A stretch of DNA of 64,000 bases. Source: Kibdelosporangium aridum. Its GTDB lineage: Bacteria > Actinomycetota > Actinomycetes > Mycobacteriales > Pseudonocardiaceae. The stretch spans positions 930,001 through 994,000 of the forward strand of contig NZ_FWXV01000002.1 of assembly GCF_900176515.1 (NCBI RefSeq), written 5' to 3'. Numbering within the stretch: position 1 is the stretch's first letter; each line of letters opens with the position of its first letter. The notes beneath the pieces were generated by a model, which worked only from the letters and a program-made list of their open reading frames with translations, did not search any database and was not told the DNA's origin. Shown here piece by piece: positions 44,008 through 52,617 of the stretch. The position numbers and the translations under genes are program-made.

Positions 44008-46011
44008 CGACCGCACCTTGAGGACGGTGGCTGCCCAGCCGGGCAGCCACCAGTTCCATTTCCCCATCGTCGCGACAACCGCGGGAACGAGGACCGACCG
44101 GATCAGCGTCGCGTCGATCAGGATCCCCAACCCCACAGCGGATGCGAAGATCGCGACGTCCAACTCGCCGCCGGTGGCCATGGCCGCGAACGAGAAGAAC
44201 AAGATCAGTGCCGCGCACGTCACCAGCCGTCCGGTTTTGCCGATCCCTTGGATGACGGCTTGGTGCGTCGATCCGGTGCGGTCGTACTCCTCGCGCATCC
44301 TGGCGAGGATGAAGACCTCGTAGTCCATCGACAGGCCGTAGAGGAACGCGAACACGGTCACCGGGATGAAGGTGCCGACCGCGCCGTCCGGCTGGATGCC
44401 CAGCACAGCTTCGGTCCCCCAGCCCCACTGCCACAGGATCACGGTCGCGCCAAGAACCGCGCCCAGCGACAGCAGGTTCATCGCGATCGCCTTGAGCGGC
44501 AGGACGATCGACCGAAAAGCCCTGGCCAGCATGACGAACGTGATCACCGCGATCAGCCCGAGCAGCCAGGGGAAGGCACGATACGTCACCTCGACGTAGT
44601 CGATCTGCTGGGTGACGTTTCCGCCGACCAGGACTCCGTCCGGCACCGCGGCCCTGACCCGGTGAATCGTGTCCTCGCCAGCTTCCGAACCGCCTTCCTC
44701 GACCGGCAACACCGTCAGCAAGCCGTCCCAAGGTGCCGCGACGGCGTAAACACCGGGCAGAGAACGCAAAGTCTCGTCGACCCCGACGACACCGGGTGGG
44801 ACGTAGACGTCGAAGGCAGTCAGGACACCTGAGGGAATTCCGGCTTGAGTCAATGCGACGAGCCCGTCGTGGCCGCTTCCGGACCGGGCCAGATTGTCCG
44901 TGGTCGGGACGTTGAGGTTGATGCCGAGCGCGGCAATGGACAACGCCACGAGTACGCCTGCGGCGGAAATCAAGGCTGACCAACGATGTTTGACGATTGT
45001 CGCCGCCCATTTCGCCCACGCGGTGCTTTCCTTTTCCGGCTTGGCTTTTGTGAGCAGGAGCGGAAGCACTGTCAGTGATACCAACGCACTCGCGGCCGTC
45101 ACGATCATGCCGCCGATGCCGAGGCTGCGCATGATCGGAACGGGCAACACGATCATCGCCAGCAAACCGATCGCGACCGCGCCGCTGGAGAACACGATCG
45201 CGTGCCCTGCCGTGGCCATCGCCCGATGGACATCGCCTTCCTCACGCCATCGGCTGACCAGGATGAGTGCGTAATCGATGGCGATTCCCAGGCCGAACAA
45301 CGGGATCATCGTCAACGTCGTCTCGTGGACGTCGATCACCAGACTGGCCATCAGCAAGCCGATGAACGACACGGGCAACGCGATCAGCGCGGTGAGCAGG
45401 GGCACGAACGCGAGGGCCGATCTGAACACCCATGCCAGGATGACGATCGCGGCGCCGATCGTGATCAACAGCTTGACCGGGACGTTCAGTCCGCCGGTGT
45501 CAGCGCCGGTCGCGAGGGCATCGAGGCCGGTGACGTCCAGCGTGCTGCCGGGTGGCAGGAGCGGTCGCATGATCGCGTCGATCGCGGTGTGGAATTCGGA
45601 GCCCTCACCCAACGCGCTGCCGGGAATGCCGCCCTGCTCAACAGGGCCGCCGAAGACCAGCCCGAACGTGGTCTGGCCGCCGACAAATCGGCTATCACCT
45701 GTGTTGGCGTAGGAGGCGACCCGGCTTTTGGTCTGCCGCGCGACGGCATCGAAGGCCGGTCCGACGTCTTGGGCGGTGACGCCTTGAGGCAAGGTGATGA
45801 CCGGGACGAACGGCCGTTCGTAGCCGCCCGTGCCGTAGGTCTGCAGGATCTTCTGGTTGGCCTCGTAACCGGGCAGGCCAGGGTAGGCGTTGCGCTCGGA
45901 GACGTTCGGCAACAGCAGCGCCAAGGCCGCGCCGCCGAGCAGCACGACACCGACCGTGAGCCAGCCGACCAAGCGTTTGTGCGCGAGGACGTAGCGTGAC
46001 AGCTTCTCCAT
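43993..46011 (-). CDS. MMPL-family RND transporter
   Basis: 672 residues, about 11-12 helices in two repeats, each with a large external loop. MEKLSRYVLAHKRLVGWLTV is the standard N-terminus; VDVHETTLTMIPLFGLGIAI DYALIL and the later FLYGLSMDYEVFIL carry the Asp-Tyr pair in the proton-relay helices. MMPL/ActII-3 proteins export lipids or small hydrophobic compounds. ATG 46011 is chosen; a longer frame would overlap the divergent response-regulator start. The two-component genes next door may regulate it. Confidence 0.9.
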   Translation of the reverse strand: MEKLSRYVLAHKRLVGWLTVGVVLLGGAALALLLPNVSERNAYPGLPGYEANQKILQTYGTGGYERPFVPVITLPQGVTAQDVGPAFDAVARQTKSRVASYANTGDSRFVGGQTTFGLVFGGPVEQGGIPGSALGEGSEFHTAIDAIMRPLLPPGSTLDVTGLDALATGADTGGLNVPVKLLITIGAAIVILAWVFRSALAFVPLLTALIALPVSFIGLLMASLVIDVHETTLTMIPLFGLGIAIDYALILVSRWREEGDVHRAMATAGHAIVFSSGAVAIGLLAMIVLPVPIMRSLGIGGMIVTAASALVSLTVLPLLLTKAKPEKESTAWAKWAATIVKHRWSALISAAGVLVALSIAALGINLNVPTTDNLARSGSGHDGLVALTQAGIPSGVLTAFDVYVPPGVVGVDETLRSLPGVYAVAAPWDGLLTVLPVEEGGSEAGEDTIHRVRAAVPDGVLVGGNVTQQIDYVEVTYRAFPWLLGLIAVITFVMLARAFRSIVLPLKAIAMNLLSLGAVLGATVILWQWGWGTEAVLGIQPDGAVGTFIPVTVFAFLYGLSMDYEVFILARMREEYDRTGSTHQAVIQGIGKTGRLVTCAALILFFSFAAMATGGELDVAIFASAVGLGILIDATLIRSVLVPAVVATMGKWNWWLPGWAATVLKVRSSPKS

Positions 46012-46111
46012 GCCGTACAGGCCACCAAGCCGGTCTTCGGCCGTTCTGCCGGAGTTCTGGGAGTTCGCTGTCACAGAGTTCCTTAAGAACGGCCTGGCAG
46101 ACTCCAGTCGC

Positions 46112-46780
46112 ATGGGGCGGATCCTGGTGGTCGACGACGAGCACTACCTTGCCGACCTGGTGGCCACCGCGTTGCGGTACGAGGGGTTCGAGACCGCGAT
46201 CGCGGGCACCGGGCGGGAGGCGGGTGCGCTGGTGGTGTCGTTCGAGCCCGACCTGATCGTGCTGGACGTGATGCTGCCGGATGGTTCTGGCATCGACATC
46301 TGCCGCAAGCTGCGGCGTACCGGCTGCCTGGCGCCGGTGGTGTTCCTGACCGCGCGGGACGCGACCGAGGACAAGATCGCCGGTCTGACTGTCGGCGGGG
46401 ATGACTACGTCACGAAACCGTTCAGCCTCGAGGAACTCGTCTTGCGCGTGCAGGCCGTGTTGCGCAGGACCAAAGGTGACACGAAAGTCCTGCGGTTCGC
46501 GGACCTGGAGATCAACGAGGACGCGCACGAGGTCCGTCGGCACGGCGAGCTGATCGAGCTGACGCCGACCGAGTTCAAACTGCTGCGCTTCCTGGTCGTG
46601 CACGCGGGAAAAGTGCTGTCGAAACGGCAAATTCTCGACCACGTCTGGGAATATGACTTCAACGGCAACGACGGTGTCGTGCAGACGTACGTGTCCTACT
46701 TGCGGCGCAAGGTGGACACGTTCGACCCGCCGCTCATCCATACGATCCCTCGGATCGGCTACATCGTGCGGGTGCGCTGA
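46112..46780 (+). CDS. OmpR/PhoB-family response regulator
   Basis: 222 residues. Receiver domain: RILVVDDEHYLADLVATAL, phospho-acceptor Asp about 51 in LIVLDVMLPDG, Thr in FLTARD, Lys in YVTKPFS. C-terminal winged helix: ELTPTEFKLLRFLVVHAGKV and VVQTYVSYLRRKVD. The kinase gene follows with a TGATG overlap. About 100 bp of divergent promoter region to the MMPL gene includes the inverted element GTTCCTTAAGAAC near 46078, a possible operator. Confidence 0.93.
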   Translation: MGRILVVDDEHYLADLVATALRYEGFETAIAGTGREAGALVVSFEPDLIVLDVMLPDGSGIDICRKLRRTGCLAPVVFLTARDATEDKIAGLTVGGDDYVTKPFSLEELVLRVQAVLRRTKGDTKVLRFADLEINEDAHEVRRHGELIELTPTEFKLLRFLVVHAGKVLSKRQILDHVWEYDFNGNDGVVQTYVSYLRRKVDTFDPPLIHTIPRIGYIVRVR

Positions 46781-47874
46781 TGTCGCTGCGTACTCGTCTT
46801 GTCCTTTGTGTGCTCGGGCTGCTGGCTCTCGGCCTCTTCATCGCGTTGGGTGCGACTTGGGGAGCCCTGCAGGACTGGAAAACCACTCGTTCCGCCGAAG
46901 AGTTGCTGTCACGGTCGTTGAGCGTGGCCTTCATCTCCGGCGGTGTCGCGCTGCTCGCGGTCGGTGTGCTTTCCTGGCACGTGGTCCGCCGGGGTCTGCG
47001 GCCGCTGGACGACATCGCTGACACCGCGACGGAAATCGGCTCGAGTGACCTGTCCCGCCGGGTGCCTTCGGCGCCGCCGAACACCGAGATCGGCAAGCTT
47101 TCGGTTGCGTTGAACGGGATGCTGTCGCGGCTGGAGGCGTCCGAGGACCGGCTGCGGCGGTTCATCGCCGACGCGTCACACGAGTTGCGCACGCCGATCG
47201 CCACGATCCGCGGCCATGCCGAGCTTTTCCGGCGTGGCGCGGCTTCCCGGCCGGACGACCTCGCCAAGGTGATGCGGCGGATCGAGTCCGAGGCGGCCCG
47301 GATGGGCGAACTCGTCGACGAACTGCTGCTGCTTGCCCGGCTGGATCAGGGGCGGCCGTTGGAAAGCGCTCCGGTCGACCTGTCGGCGTTGGCGGCCGAC
47401 GCCGTCGCCGACGCGGTGGCGACGGATCCCGGACGGGAGATCGCCCTGGATGCCTCGCCGGTGACCGTACTCGGCGATGCGTTGCGGTTGCGGCAGGTAT
47501 TGGGGAATCTGCTGTCCAACGTCCTGCAGCACACGACTTCTTCGGCGTACGTCCGGGTTGTCGCCGTTGGCGCGTGGGCGGTGATCGAGGTACGGGACAC
47601 CGGACCGGGGATCGCCGACACCGAGCGCGTTTTCGAGCGTTTCTACCGAGCCGCGGAATCACGGACGCATGGCGGCGCCGGCCTCGGACTGTCCATCGTG
47701 GCTGCTGTAGTCGAGGCGCACGGCGGCCACGTCACGGTTTCCTCAGACCTTGGCAAGGGCAGCACCTTCACGGTTTCGCTGCCACACCAGGACGATGATG
47801 ACAACCAGAGAACCGACGGTCGCCAGGATGAAGCGGGCGTGGACGTTGACCGGATACCAGGCCGGAAAGGCTGA
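46780..47874 (+). CDS. HisKA-type sensor histidine kinase
   Basis: 364 residues. Two membrane helices (about 7-29 and 51-70) frame a very short external loop, so the signal is likely a membrane or small-molecule cue. HAMP region RRGLRPLDDIADTATEIG, phospho-acceptor ADASHELRTPIATIRGH (His about 134), N box NLLSNVLQH, G boxes DTGPGIAD and GAGLGLSIV. The domain should end at about STFTVSLP, but the frame continues for about 30 more residues over the convergent membrane-protein gene. Confidence 0.9.
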   Translation: MSLRTRLVLCVLGLLALGLFIALGATWGALQDWKTTRSAEELLSRSLSVAFISGGVALLAVGVLSWHVVRRGLRPLDDIADTATEIGSSDLSRRVPSAPPNTEIGKLSVALNGMLSRLEASEDRLRRFIADASHELRTPIATIRGHAELFRRGAASRPDDLAKVMRRIESEAARMGELVDELLLLARLDQGRPLESAPVDLSALAADAVADAVATDPGREIALDASPVTVLGDALRLRQVLGNLLSNVLQHTTSSAYVRVVAVGAWAVIEVRDTGPGIADTERVFERFYRAAESRTHGGAGLGLSIVAAVVEAHGGHVTVSSDLGKGSTFTVSLPHQDDDDNQRTDGRQDEAGVDVDRIPGRKG

Positions 47875-48258
47875 CTTCGCCGCGGCCACGAGCGCGGGCA
47901 CGTCGACGGTCGTGTTCTCCAGGTAGGACTGCACGCTGCTCTCGATGAAGACTTGCGCGGCCATGACGGTCGCCCCGAGGACGATCAGGATCGGGTGCAC
48001 GATCAACGAGATGGTCCGGTTGCCCTTCAACGCGAGGACTGCCAGCCCGATCGCGATCAGAATCGGTAAGACGATGTTCAGTGCGTTCTCGTCGAACGCG
48101 AGGCCATGGTCGGCGAGGTAGCTCGCTGGGAAACCTTGGCGCTGGATCTCCGCGATGCCTCGTTCCTGTGCTTGCGGCCCGAACAACGCCGCACCGATCG
48201 CGGAAATGGCAAACGTCGCCGCCAACAGCAGCTGAATGACCGTGACCAGGCGTTTCAT
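47743..48258 (-). CDS. Four-helix membrane protein of unknown function
   Basis: 171 residues from ATG 48258, with GAGGGG 7-8 nt upstream. Four likely helices: LVTVIQLLLAATFAISAIGA, ALNIVLPILIAIGLAVLAL, ISLIVHPILIVLGATVMAAQ, and FILATVGSLVVIIVLVW. The short segment between helices 1 and 2 is extracytoplasmic or cytoplasmic with a conserved-looking LADHGLAFDE. No family recognised. It is divergent from the TetR gene with two operator-like palindromes between them, so it is probably the TetR target. Its 3' end overlaps the kinase by 132 nt. Confidence 0.75.
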   Translation of the reverse strand: MKRLVTVIQLLLAATFAISAIGAALFGPQAQERGIAEIQRQGFPASYLADHGLAFDENALNIVLPILIAIGLAVLALKGNRTISLIVHPILIVLGATVMAAQVFIESSVQSYLENTTVDVPALVAAAKSAFPAWYPVNVHARFILATVGSLVVIIVLVWQRNREGAALAKV

Positions 48259-48271
48259 CTTTGACCCCTCG

Positions 48272-48290
48272 ACTTGAACAATGTGCAAGT
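48272..48290. promoter_or_regulatory. TetR operator, copy 1
   Basis: ACTTGAACAATGTGCAAGT, near-perfect 19-bp palindrome (arms ACTTGAACA/TGTGCAAGT). Lies 14 bp before the leftward membrane-protein start. Confidence 0.75.
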
Positions 48291-48304
48291 CACCATAGGC
48301 CCAA

Positions 48305-48323
48305 ACTTGAACTTTGTGCAAGT
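48305..48323. promoter_or_regulatory. TetR operator, copy 2
   Basis: ACTTGAACTTTGTGCAAGT, the same palindrome as copy 1 with two base changes, 33 bp away (about three helical turns), 12 bp before the TetR ATG. The pair suggests cooperative autoregulation. Confidence 0.75.
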
Positions 48324-48334
48324 AGGCTGCAGGC

Positions 48335-48985
48335 ATGCCACGGGACACGCTGACCAAGGAGCAGATCGTCAAGGCCGCGATCGACCTGCTGGACTCCGAA
48401 GGCCTGGCCGGCCTGAACATGCGCAACCTGGGCGCTCGGCTGAACTCCGCGGCGACGGCCGTCTACTGGCACGTGAAGAGCAAGGACAACCTCGTGGTCC
48501 TCGCCGGCGACGAGGTGTGGCGGGAGATCTCACTTCCCGCGACAGAGCCGTGGCGGGAAGCGGCTTCATCGATGGCACACGGGTTGTACTCGATGCTCAC
48601 CCGCCACCCGTGGCTCGTGACGTGTATGAGCACTCACCCGATTCACGGCCCAGGCAAGATGCGGCACGACGATCACGCTCTAGCGGTTTACGAGGCCGCC
48701 GGATTTGTCGGCACGGATGCCGATTCGGCACTGAGCACAGTTTTCTTGTTCGTGCTCGGCCGTGCGATGGGTCATGCCGCGCAGGTCGAGGCGCAACTGC
48801 GGGCGCAACGGGACGGGAAGTCCGCTGACATCAGCGCCGAGGTGATGGAGCTGGCGCAACAGTTTCCGCGGTTGAAGGCACGGCTGGAGACGTACGCCAA
48901 CGAGCCGGACCACAGCTTCGAGTTCGGCCTCGAAACGATCCTCGACGGCCTGGAAGCCCGCCTCAGTCCGCGGCGATCGCCCTGA
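48335..48985 (+). CDS. TetR-family transcriptional regulator
   Basis: 216 residues. N-terminal HTH: TKEQIVKAAIDLLDSEGLAG, then MRNLGARLNSAATAVYWHVK with the YWHVKSKDNLV recognition end typical of the TetR class with a TetR_C-like effector domain. The effector part is helical (WREAASSMAHGLYSMLTRHP, ALSTVFLFVLGRAMGHAAQV). Probably represses itself and the divergent membrane protein through the two operators. The ligand is unknown; TetR_C-like relatives bind drugs or hydrophobic small molecules. Confidence 0.88.
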   Translation: MPRDTLTKEQIVKAAIDLLDSEGLAGLNMRNLGARLNSAATAVYWHVKSKDNLVVLAGDEVWREISLPATEPWREAASSMAHGLYSMLTRHPWLVTCMSTHPIHGPGKMRHDDHALAVYEAAGFVGTDADSALSTVFLFVLGRAMGHAAQVEAQLRAQRDGKSADISAEVMELAQQFPRLKARLETYANEPDHSFEFGLETILDGLEARLSPRRSP

Positions 48986-49031
48986 ATGGCGTACTCCACA
49001 GCGTCACAAGGCCGGACAAGACTCACATCTT

Positions 49032-50024
49032 GTGACACGACAAACGCTCTGGCGCGCGGCAGTAGGAATCATCGGCCTGCTCAGCATCGTGATCGTCGGG
49101 CTGACGCTGGTGCCGCAGTGGCTCCATCCACCACTGAGCGACGCCGAGCTCCAAGGTGTGCCGAGCGCGGAGATACGCATCCAACTGCGACAAGCACAAG
49201 CCCAACTACAGAACAACGTCCGCGCCACCCTGCTTCAACTGACCGCAGGGCTGCTGGTCACCGCTGGCGCGGCGGCAGCGTGGCGACAGGCCTACGTCAA
49301 CCGCGATGGGCAGATCACCGAGCGCTTCACCCGTGCCGTCGATCAAATCGGGAGCGACAACCGTGACGTGCGCATTGGCGGGATCTACTCACTGGAGCGA
49401 ATCGCGAGGAACTCCCCATCGGACCGGAGCACCATCCAATACATCCTTGCTGCCTTTGTGCGTAACCACGCACCCTGGCCTGTCGGCGCTCCCGATGGAC
49501 CGCAACACCCCACTCAGTCCGTAGACGAGCATTTGCCGTGGATGCGTGTCCGTGCACCCGACATTCAGGCGGCGATGGGCGTCTTGGGGCGCCGCACCCC
49601 ATCTCAACCCGAGGAAGTGATGTACCTGTCGCGAGTGGATCTCCGCAGCGTCGCACTTCGAGGCGCACGCTTGGCCGGCGCGCAATTCCGGCACGCCAAC
49701 CTCGCGCGCGCCGTGTTGGCCAAGGTGCAACTGGAGCACGCCGATTTGACCGGCGCTGACCTCCGCCGGGCGTACCTCGAACGCTCACAGTTGGCGAGAG
49801 CCAACCTCACGCGGACTTGCCTGCAGGATGTGAACCTGCGCGACGCCGACCTGAGTTACGCGGACCTTCGCGGCGCCAACCTGACCGGGGCGATCCTTGA
49901 TCGGGCCGTTCTGACCGGCGCTCTCGCGGACAGGACGACGATCTGGCCCACCGATGTGGACGCGGAGAGACGGCGGGAATTCGGCGTCATCGAGGTCGAC
50001 CAGGATGACCCGACTCGATCTTGA
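49032..50024 (+). CDS. Membrane-anchored pentapeptide-repeat protein
   Basis: 330 residues. Two transmembrane helices (LWRAAVGIIGLLSIVIVGLT, and LLQLTAGLLVTAGAAAAW near 67-85), a central region with FTRAVDQIGSDNRDVRIGGI YSLERIA, often seen just before pentapeptide repeats in actinobacteria, and about 100 residues of A(D/N)LxX repeats (LRGARLAGAQFRHANLARAV, LEHADLTGADLRRAYLERSQ). The repeats form a right-handed beta helix. Role unknown; such proteins are often scaffolds. GTG 49032 is the most likely start. Confidence 0.85.
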   Translation: MTRQTLWRAAVGIIGLLSIVIVGLTLVPQWLHPPLSDAELQGVPSAEIRIQLRQAQAQLQNNVRATLLQLTAGLLVTAGAAAAWRQAYVNRDGQITERFTRAVDQIGSDNRDVRIGGIYSLERIARNSPSDRSTIQYILAAFVRNHAPWPVGAPDGPQHPTQSVDEHLPWMRVRAPDIQAAMGVLGRRTPSQPEEVMYLSRVDLRSVALRGARLAGAQFRHANLARAVLAKVQLEHADLTGADLRRAYLERSQLARANLTRTCLQDVNLRDADLSYADLRGANLTGAILDRAVLTGALADRTTIWPTDVDAERRREFGVIEVDQDDPTRS

Positions 50025-50038
50025 CCATCGTCAGGCCT

Positions 50039-50074
50039 CACCACTCCCGGGGGACGCCCCCTGGCCAGTCTATC
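50039..50074. repeat. Dispersed element, copy 2 (matches 36963-36999)
   Basis: CACCACTCCC, GGGGG-ACG-CCCCC hairpin core, CTGGCCAGTCTATC. Lies between convergent genes, followed by TTGTGGACAA at 50109-50118. Confidence 0.7.
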
Positions 50075-50153
50075 GGGATATGTGCTGGTGAAAGGGGCTA
50101 CTGGTCGGTTGTGGACAACCAGATTCACGAACGGCCCGTCGGTACGATGCAGG

Positions 50154-50540
50154 TCAATCCGCGGCGATGACCTCGATTTCGACGAGCCAGCTACTCTCCA
50201 GAGTCTGAGCGACTATCGCGGTCGTCGGGACAGGGCGGCCCTTCAACGCCTCGACCCGCGCCCGAGCGTTGGCCTCCGCGTAGACCGGGTCACGCAGGTA
50301 GCTGGTCAGCCGCACGATGTTGTCCACAGTCATGTCCGCGGCGGCCAGGATCGTCCTGATGTTGTTCCAGATCAGGCCGAGTTGTTCCTCGAGGCTCGCG
50401 GCAGGCACGCCGTGCTGGTCAAGGCCCATGGTTCCGGCGACATAGACCAGCCGCGACGGGTTGCGGACTTCCATCGCGTGCACGTAGTCATCCGAAGCCG
50501 GGTACACGCCTGAGGACGGGTTGTGTGGCAGGAGCTCCAT
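50154..50540 (-). CDS. RidA/YjgF-family enamine deaminase-like protein
   Basis: 128 residues from ATG 50540. RLVYVAGTMGLDQHGVPAAS and EEQLGLIWNNIRTILAAADM are typical of the family trimer fold; IVRLTSYLRDPVYAEANARA and TTAIVAQTLESSWLVEIEVI A follow. The key Arg that binds the carboxylate in RidA is replaced by a Thr/Ala-rich region near the end (VPTTAIVA), so it belongs to a divergent subgroup. It probably hydrolyses reactive imines/enamines; the substrate is unknown. Divergent from the kinase gene across 41 bp. Confidence 0.85.
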   Translation of the reverse strand: MELLPHNPSSGVYPASDDYVHAMEVRNPSRLVYVAGTMGLDQHGVPAASLEEQLGLIWNNIRTILAAADMTVDNIVRLTSYLRDPVYAEANARARVEALKGRPVPTTAIVAQTLESSWLVEIEVIAAD

Positions 50541-50581
50541 AAGCGGATCATGACACTCGGCGGCCGTGATAACCATGGAAT

Positions 50582-51910
50582 ATGTCCGTCCCATGGAAAT
50601 CGCTGTGGCCTGCGGCGATTCCCCTTGTCCCGCTTTTCGTAGAGGCAAACTGGATCGAGCTGGCGATCGGCTTGGCCGTCCTCGGCGTGGCCGCGATCCT
50701 TTTCGAACGCTTTCCCGTTGTGACGTTGTCCGTCCTGGTCACCGCCGCCACAGCCGAGGCTGTCCTGCGAGCGCCCTTGACGCAGGTATGGCCGTTGCTC
50801 GCGGTCGCGGTGTACAGCTACCTCGCCGGGCGGCGGGTCGCGGGGATCAACTTCCTGCCTGTGCTCGCGGTCCTTCCGGTCAGTGTGCTGGTCAACGGTT
50901 TGACCGTCGGGCTCTACGACTGGTTCGTCTCTGTGCTCGTCTTGCTCGTCGCGGTGATGGCACCGTGGCTGGTCGGGCGATTTCGCCAGCAGCGCACGGA
51001 AATCGCCGCGGCGGGGTGGGAGCGGGCCGCGTTGCTGGAACGGCAGCGGGAGTTCCAGATCAGCCACGAACGGGCCCGGATCGCCCGCGACATGCACGAT
51101 TCCCTTGGTCACCAATGGGGATTGATCGCACTGCGGGCCGCCGCACTCGAAGTCGCCACGGACCTTCCACCGAAGTACCAGCAGTTGGCGGGCGAGCTGC
51201 GTGCTGACGTGGCGCACGCGACCGAGCGGTTGCACGAGATCATCGTGATGTTGGACAGCGCCAAGGAAAGCACCGGTGTCAACGGGCTCATCGAACGGTC
51301 CCGTGCCGCGGGCATGGAGATCGACGCGCCTGATGACCTGCCTGAGCTGGCATACCAGGTCGTTCAGGAAGGTCTTACGAACGCGGCCAAGCATGCCAGG
51401 GGCGCGCCCGTCACGATCCGCCGCGTCGACAACACCGTCACAATCACCAGCGGGCCTGGTGAATCCGGCGAAACCGTGTCCAGCGGGACAGGTCTGGCCA
51501 GGTTGAAAGAACACCTGACCGTCCACGCGGGACCGAAGGACGGCGGATTCGAGCTGCGCGCCACGATCCCGCTACCGCAGGCAAAGCAGAACCCTGCGCA
51601 GGCGTTGAAGGTCCCGGCGATCGCCGCGGCCACGATTCTCCTGGTAGGCGGGGCTTTCTACGTCGTGGCTGGACTGAACAACCGACTCGCCCCTGCCGTG
51701 TTCGACAGCCTCCCAGTCGGCGCCGAACAGTCCTCTGTGGAAGATAAGCTGCCGTTGTTCCCCATGCTCGGCAACCCGGACCAGGACAGTGACGCCTGCC
51801 AACGGTATTGGGCGACCGAACAGCGCGACGATCGGCTGTACTACCGGCTGTGCTTCGTTGACGGACGATTGGCCGACAAGCAGATCGTGCCACGAAAGGA
51901 CGTTCCGTGA
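50582..51910 (+). CDS. NarL-type sensor histidine kinase with a C-terminal transmembrane/ectodomain extension
   Basis: 442 residues. Residues 1-135 hold about four to five helices. The HisKA_3 motif is ISHERARIARDMHDSLGHQW (His about 171), then the HATPase region ELAYQVVQEGLTNAAKHARG (N box) and GTGLARLKEHL. At about 346-367 a further helix occurs (VPAIAAATILLVGGAFYVVA), followed by about 75 residues outside the membrane (SVEDKLPLFPMLGNPDQDSD, with Cys in DACQRYW and YYRLCFV). This extra part is unusual for the class and may be the sensing domain. The next gene overlaps its stop. Confidence 0.9.
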   Translation: MSVPWKSLWPAAIPLVPLFVEANWIELAIGLAVLGVAAILFERFPVVTLSVLVTAATAEAVLRAPLTQVWPLLAVAVYSYLAGRRVAGINFLPVLAVLPVSVLVNGLTVGLYDWFVSVLVLLVAVMAPWLVGRFRQQRTEIAAAGWERAALLERQREFQISHERARIARDMHDSLGHQWGLIALRAAALEVATDLPPKYQQLAGELRADVAHATERLHEIIVMLDSAKESTGVNGLIERSRAAGMEIDAPDDLPELAYQVVQEGLTNAAKHARGAPVTIRRVDNTVTITSGPGESGETVSSGTGLARLKEHLTVHAGPKDGGFELRATIPLPQAKQNPAQALKVPAIAAATILLVGGAFYVVAGLNNRLAPAVFDSLPVGAEQSSVEDKLPLFPMLGNPDQDSDACQRYWATEQRDDRLYYRLCFVDGRLADKQIVPRKDVP

Positions 51911-52548
51911 TCCGTGTGCTGCTGGCCGACGACGAACCGTTGACCCGCGCGGGCGTCCGGGCGGTGCTGGCCGTCGAGCCGGAGTTCGAGGTCGTCGCCG
52001 AGGCAGCGGACGGGCACGAAGCCGTCCAGCTCACGCAGGCACACCAGCCCGATGTCGTGCTGCTGGACATCATGATGCCCAAGCTCGACGGGCTGAGAGC
52101 GGCCGCCGAGATCACCCGGACTGTGCCGCGGGCGGGCGTGATCATGCTGACCACCTTCTCCGATGACGAGCACATCGCGACGGCGTTCAGCAGTGGCGCC
52201 AGCGGTTTCCTGCTCAAGACCGGGGATCCGCGCGAGTTGTTCGCCGGGATCCGGGCGGTCGCCGAGGGCGCCGCGTATCTGTCGCCGAAGATCGCGAAAT
52301 GGGCCATCCAGAACGTCAACCCCGGCCGGCCTGAGGCCCGCGAGCTGGTCGGCGCGCTGACCGCGCGCGAACGCGAAGTGCTCGCGCTGGTCGGTCAAGG
52401 ACTTTCCAATGCGGAGATCGGCAAACGGCTGCACATCGTCGAAGGCACCGTGAAGGTCTTCGTCAGTGCGATCCTGCGGAGCCTTCAGGTGTCCAATCGG
52501 GTTCGTGCGGCGATCATCGCGTACGAGGCGGGCCTGGTCGATCTATGA
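51907..52548 (+). CDS. NarL/LuxR-family response regulator
   Basis: 213 residues. Receiver: IRVLLADDEPLTRAGVRAVL, Asp about 53 in VVLLDIMMPKLDG, Lys in GFLLKTGDP. LuxR-type HTH: LTAREREVLALVGQGLSNAE then IVEGTVKVFVSAILRSLQV. GTG 51907 overlaps the kinase stop by 4 nt, so the pair is coupled. The target may be the hydrolase that follows at 52618. Confidence 0.95.
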   Translation: MIRVLLADDEPLTRAGVRAVLAVEPEFEVVAEAADGHEAVQLTQAHQPDVVLLDIMMPKLDGLRAAAEITRTVPRAGVIMLTTFSDDEHIATAFSSGASGFLLKTGDPRELFAGIRAVAEGAAYLSPKIAKWAIQNVNPGRPEARELVGALTAREREVLALVGQGLSNAEIGKRLHIVEGTVKVFVSAILRSLQVSNRVRAAIIAYEAGLVDL

Positions 52549-52617
52549 CTTTCGGATAGTCCGGTTACTGCCACAAGGCAGATGGCCTCGGCCCGCGTGG
52601 TGAAGAACATAGGGCGC

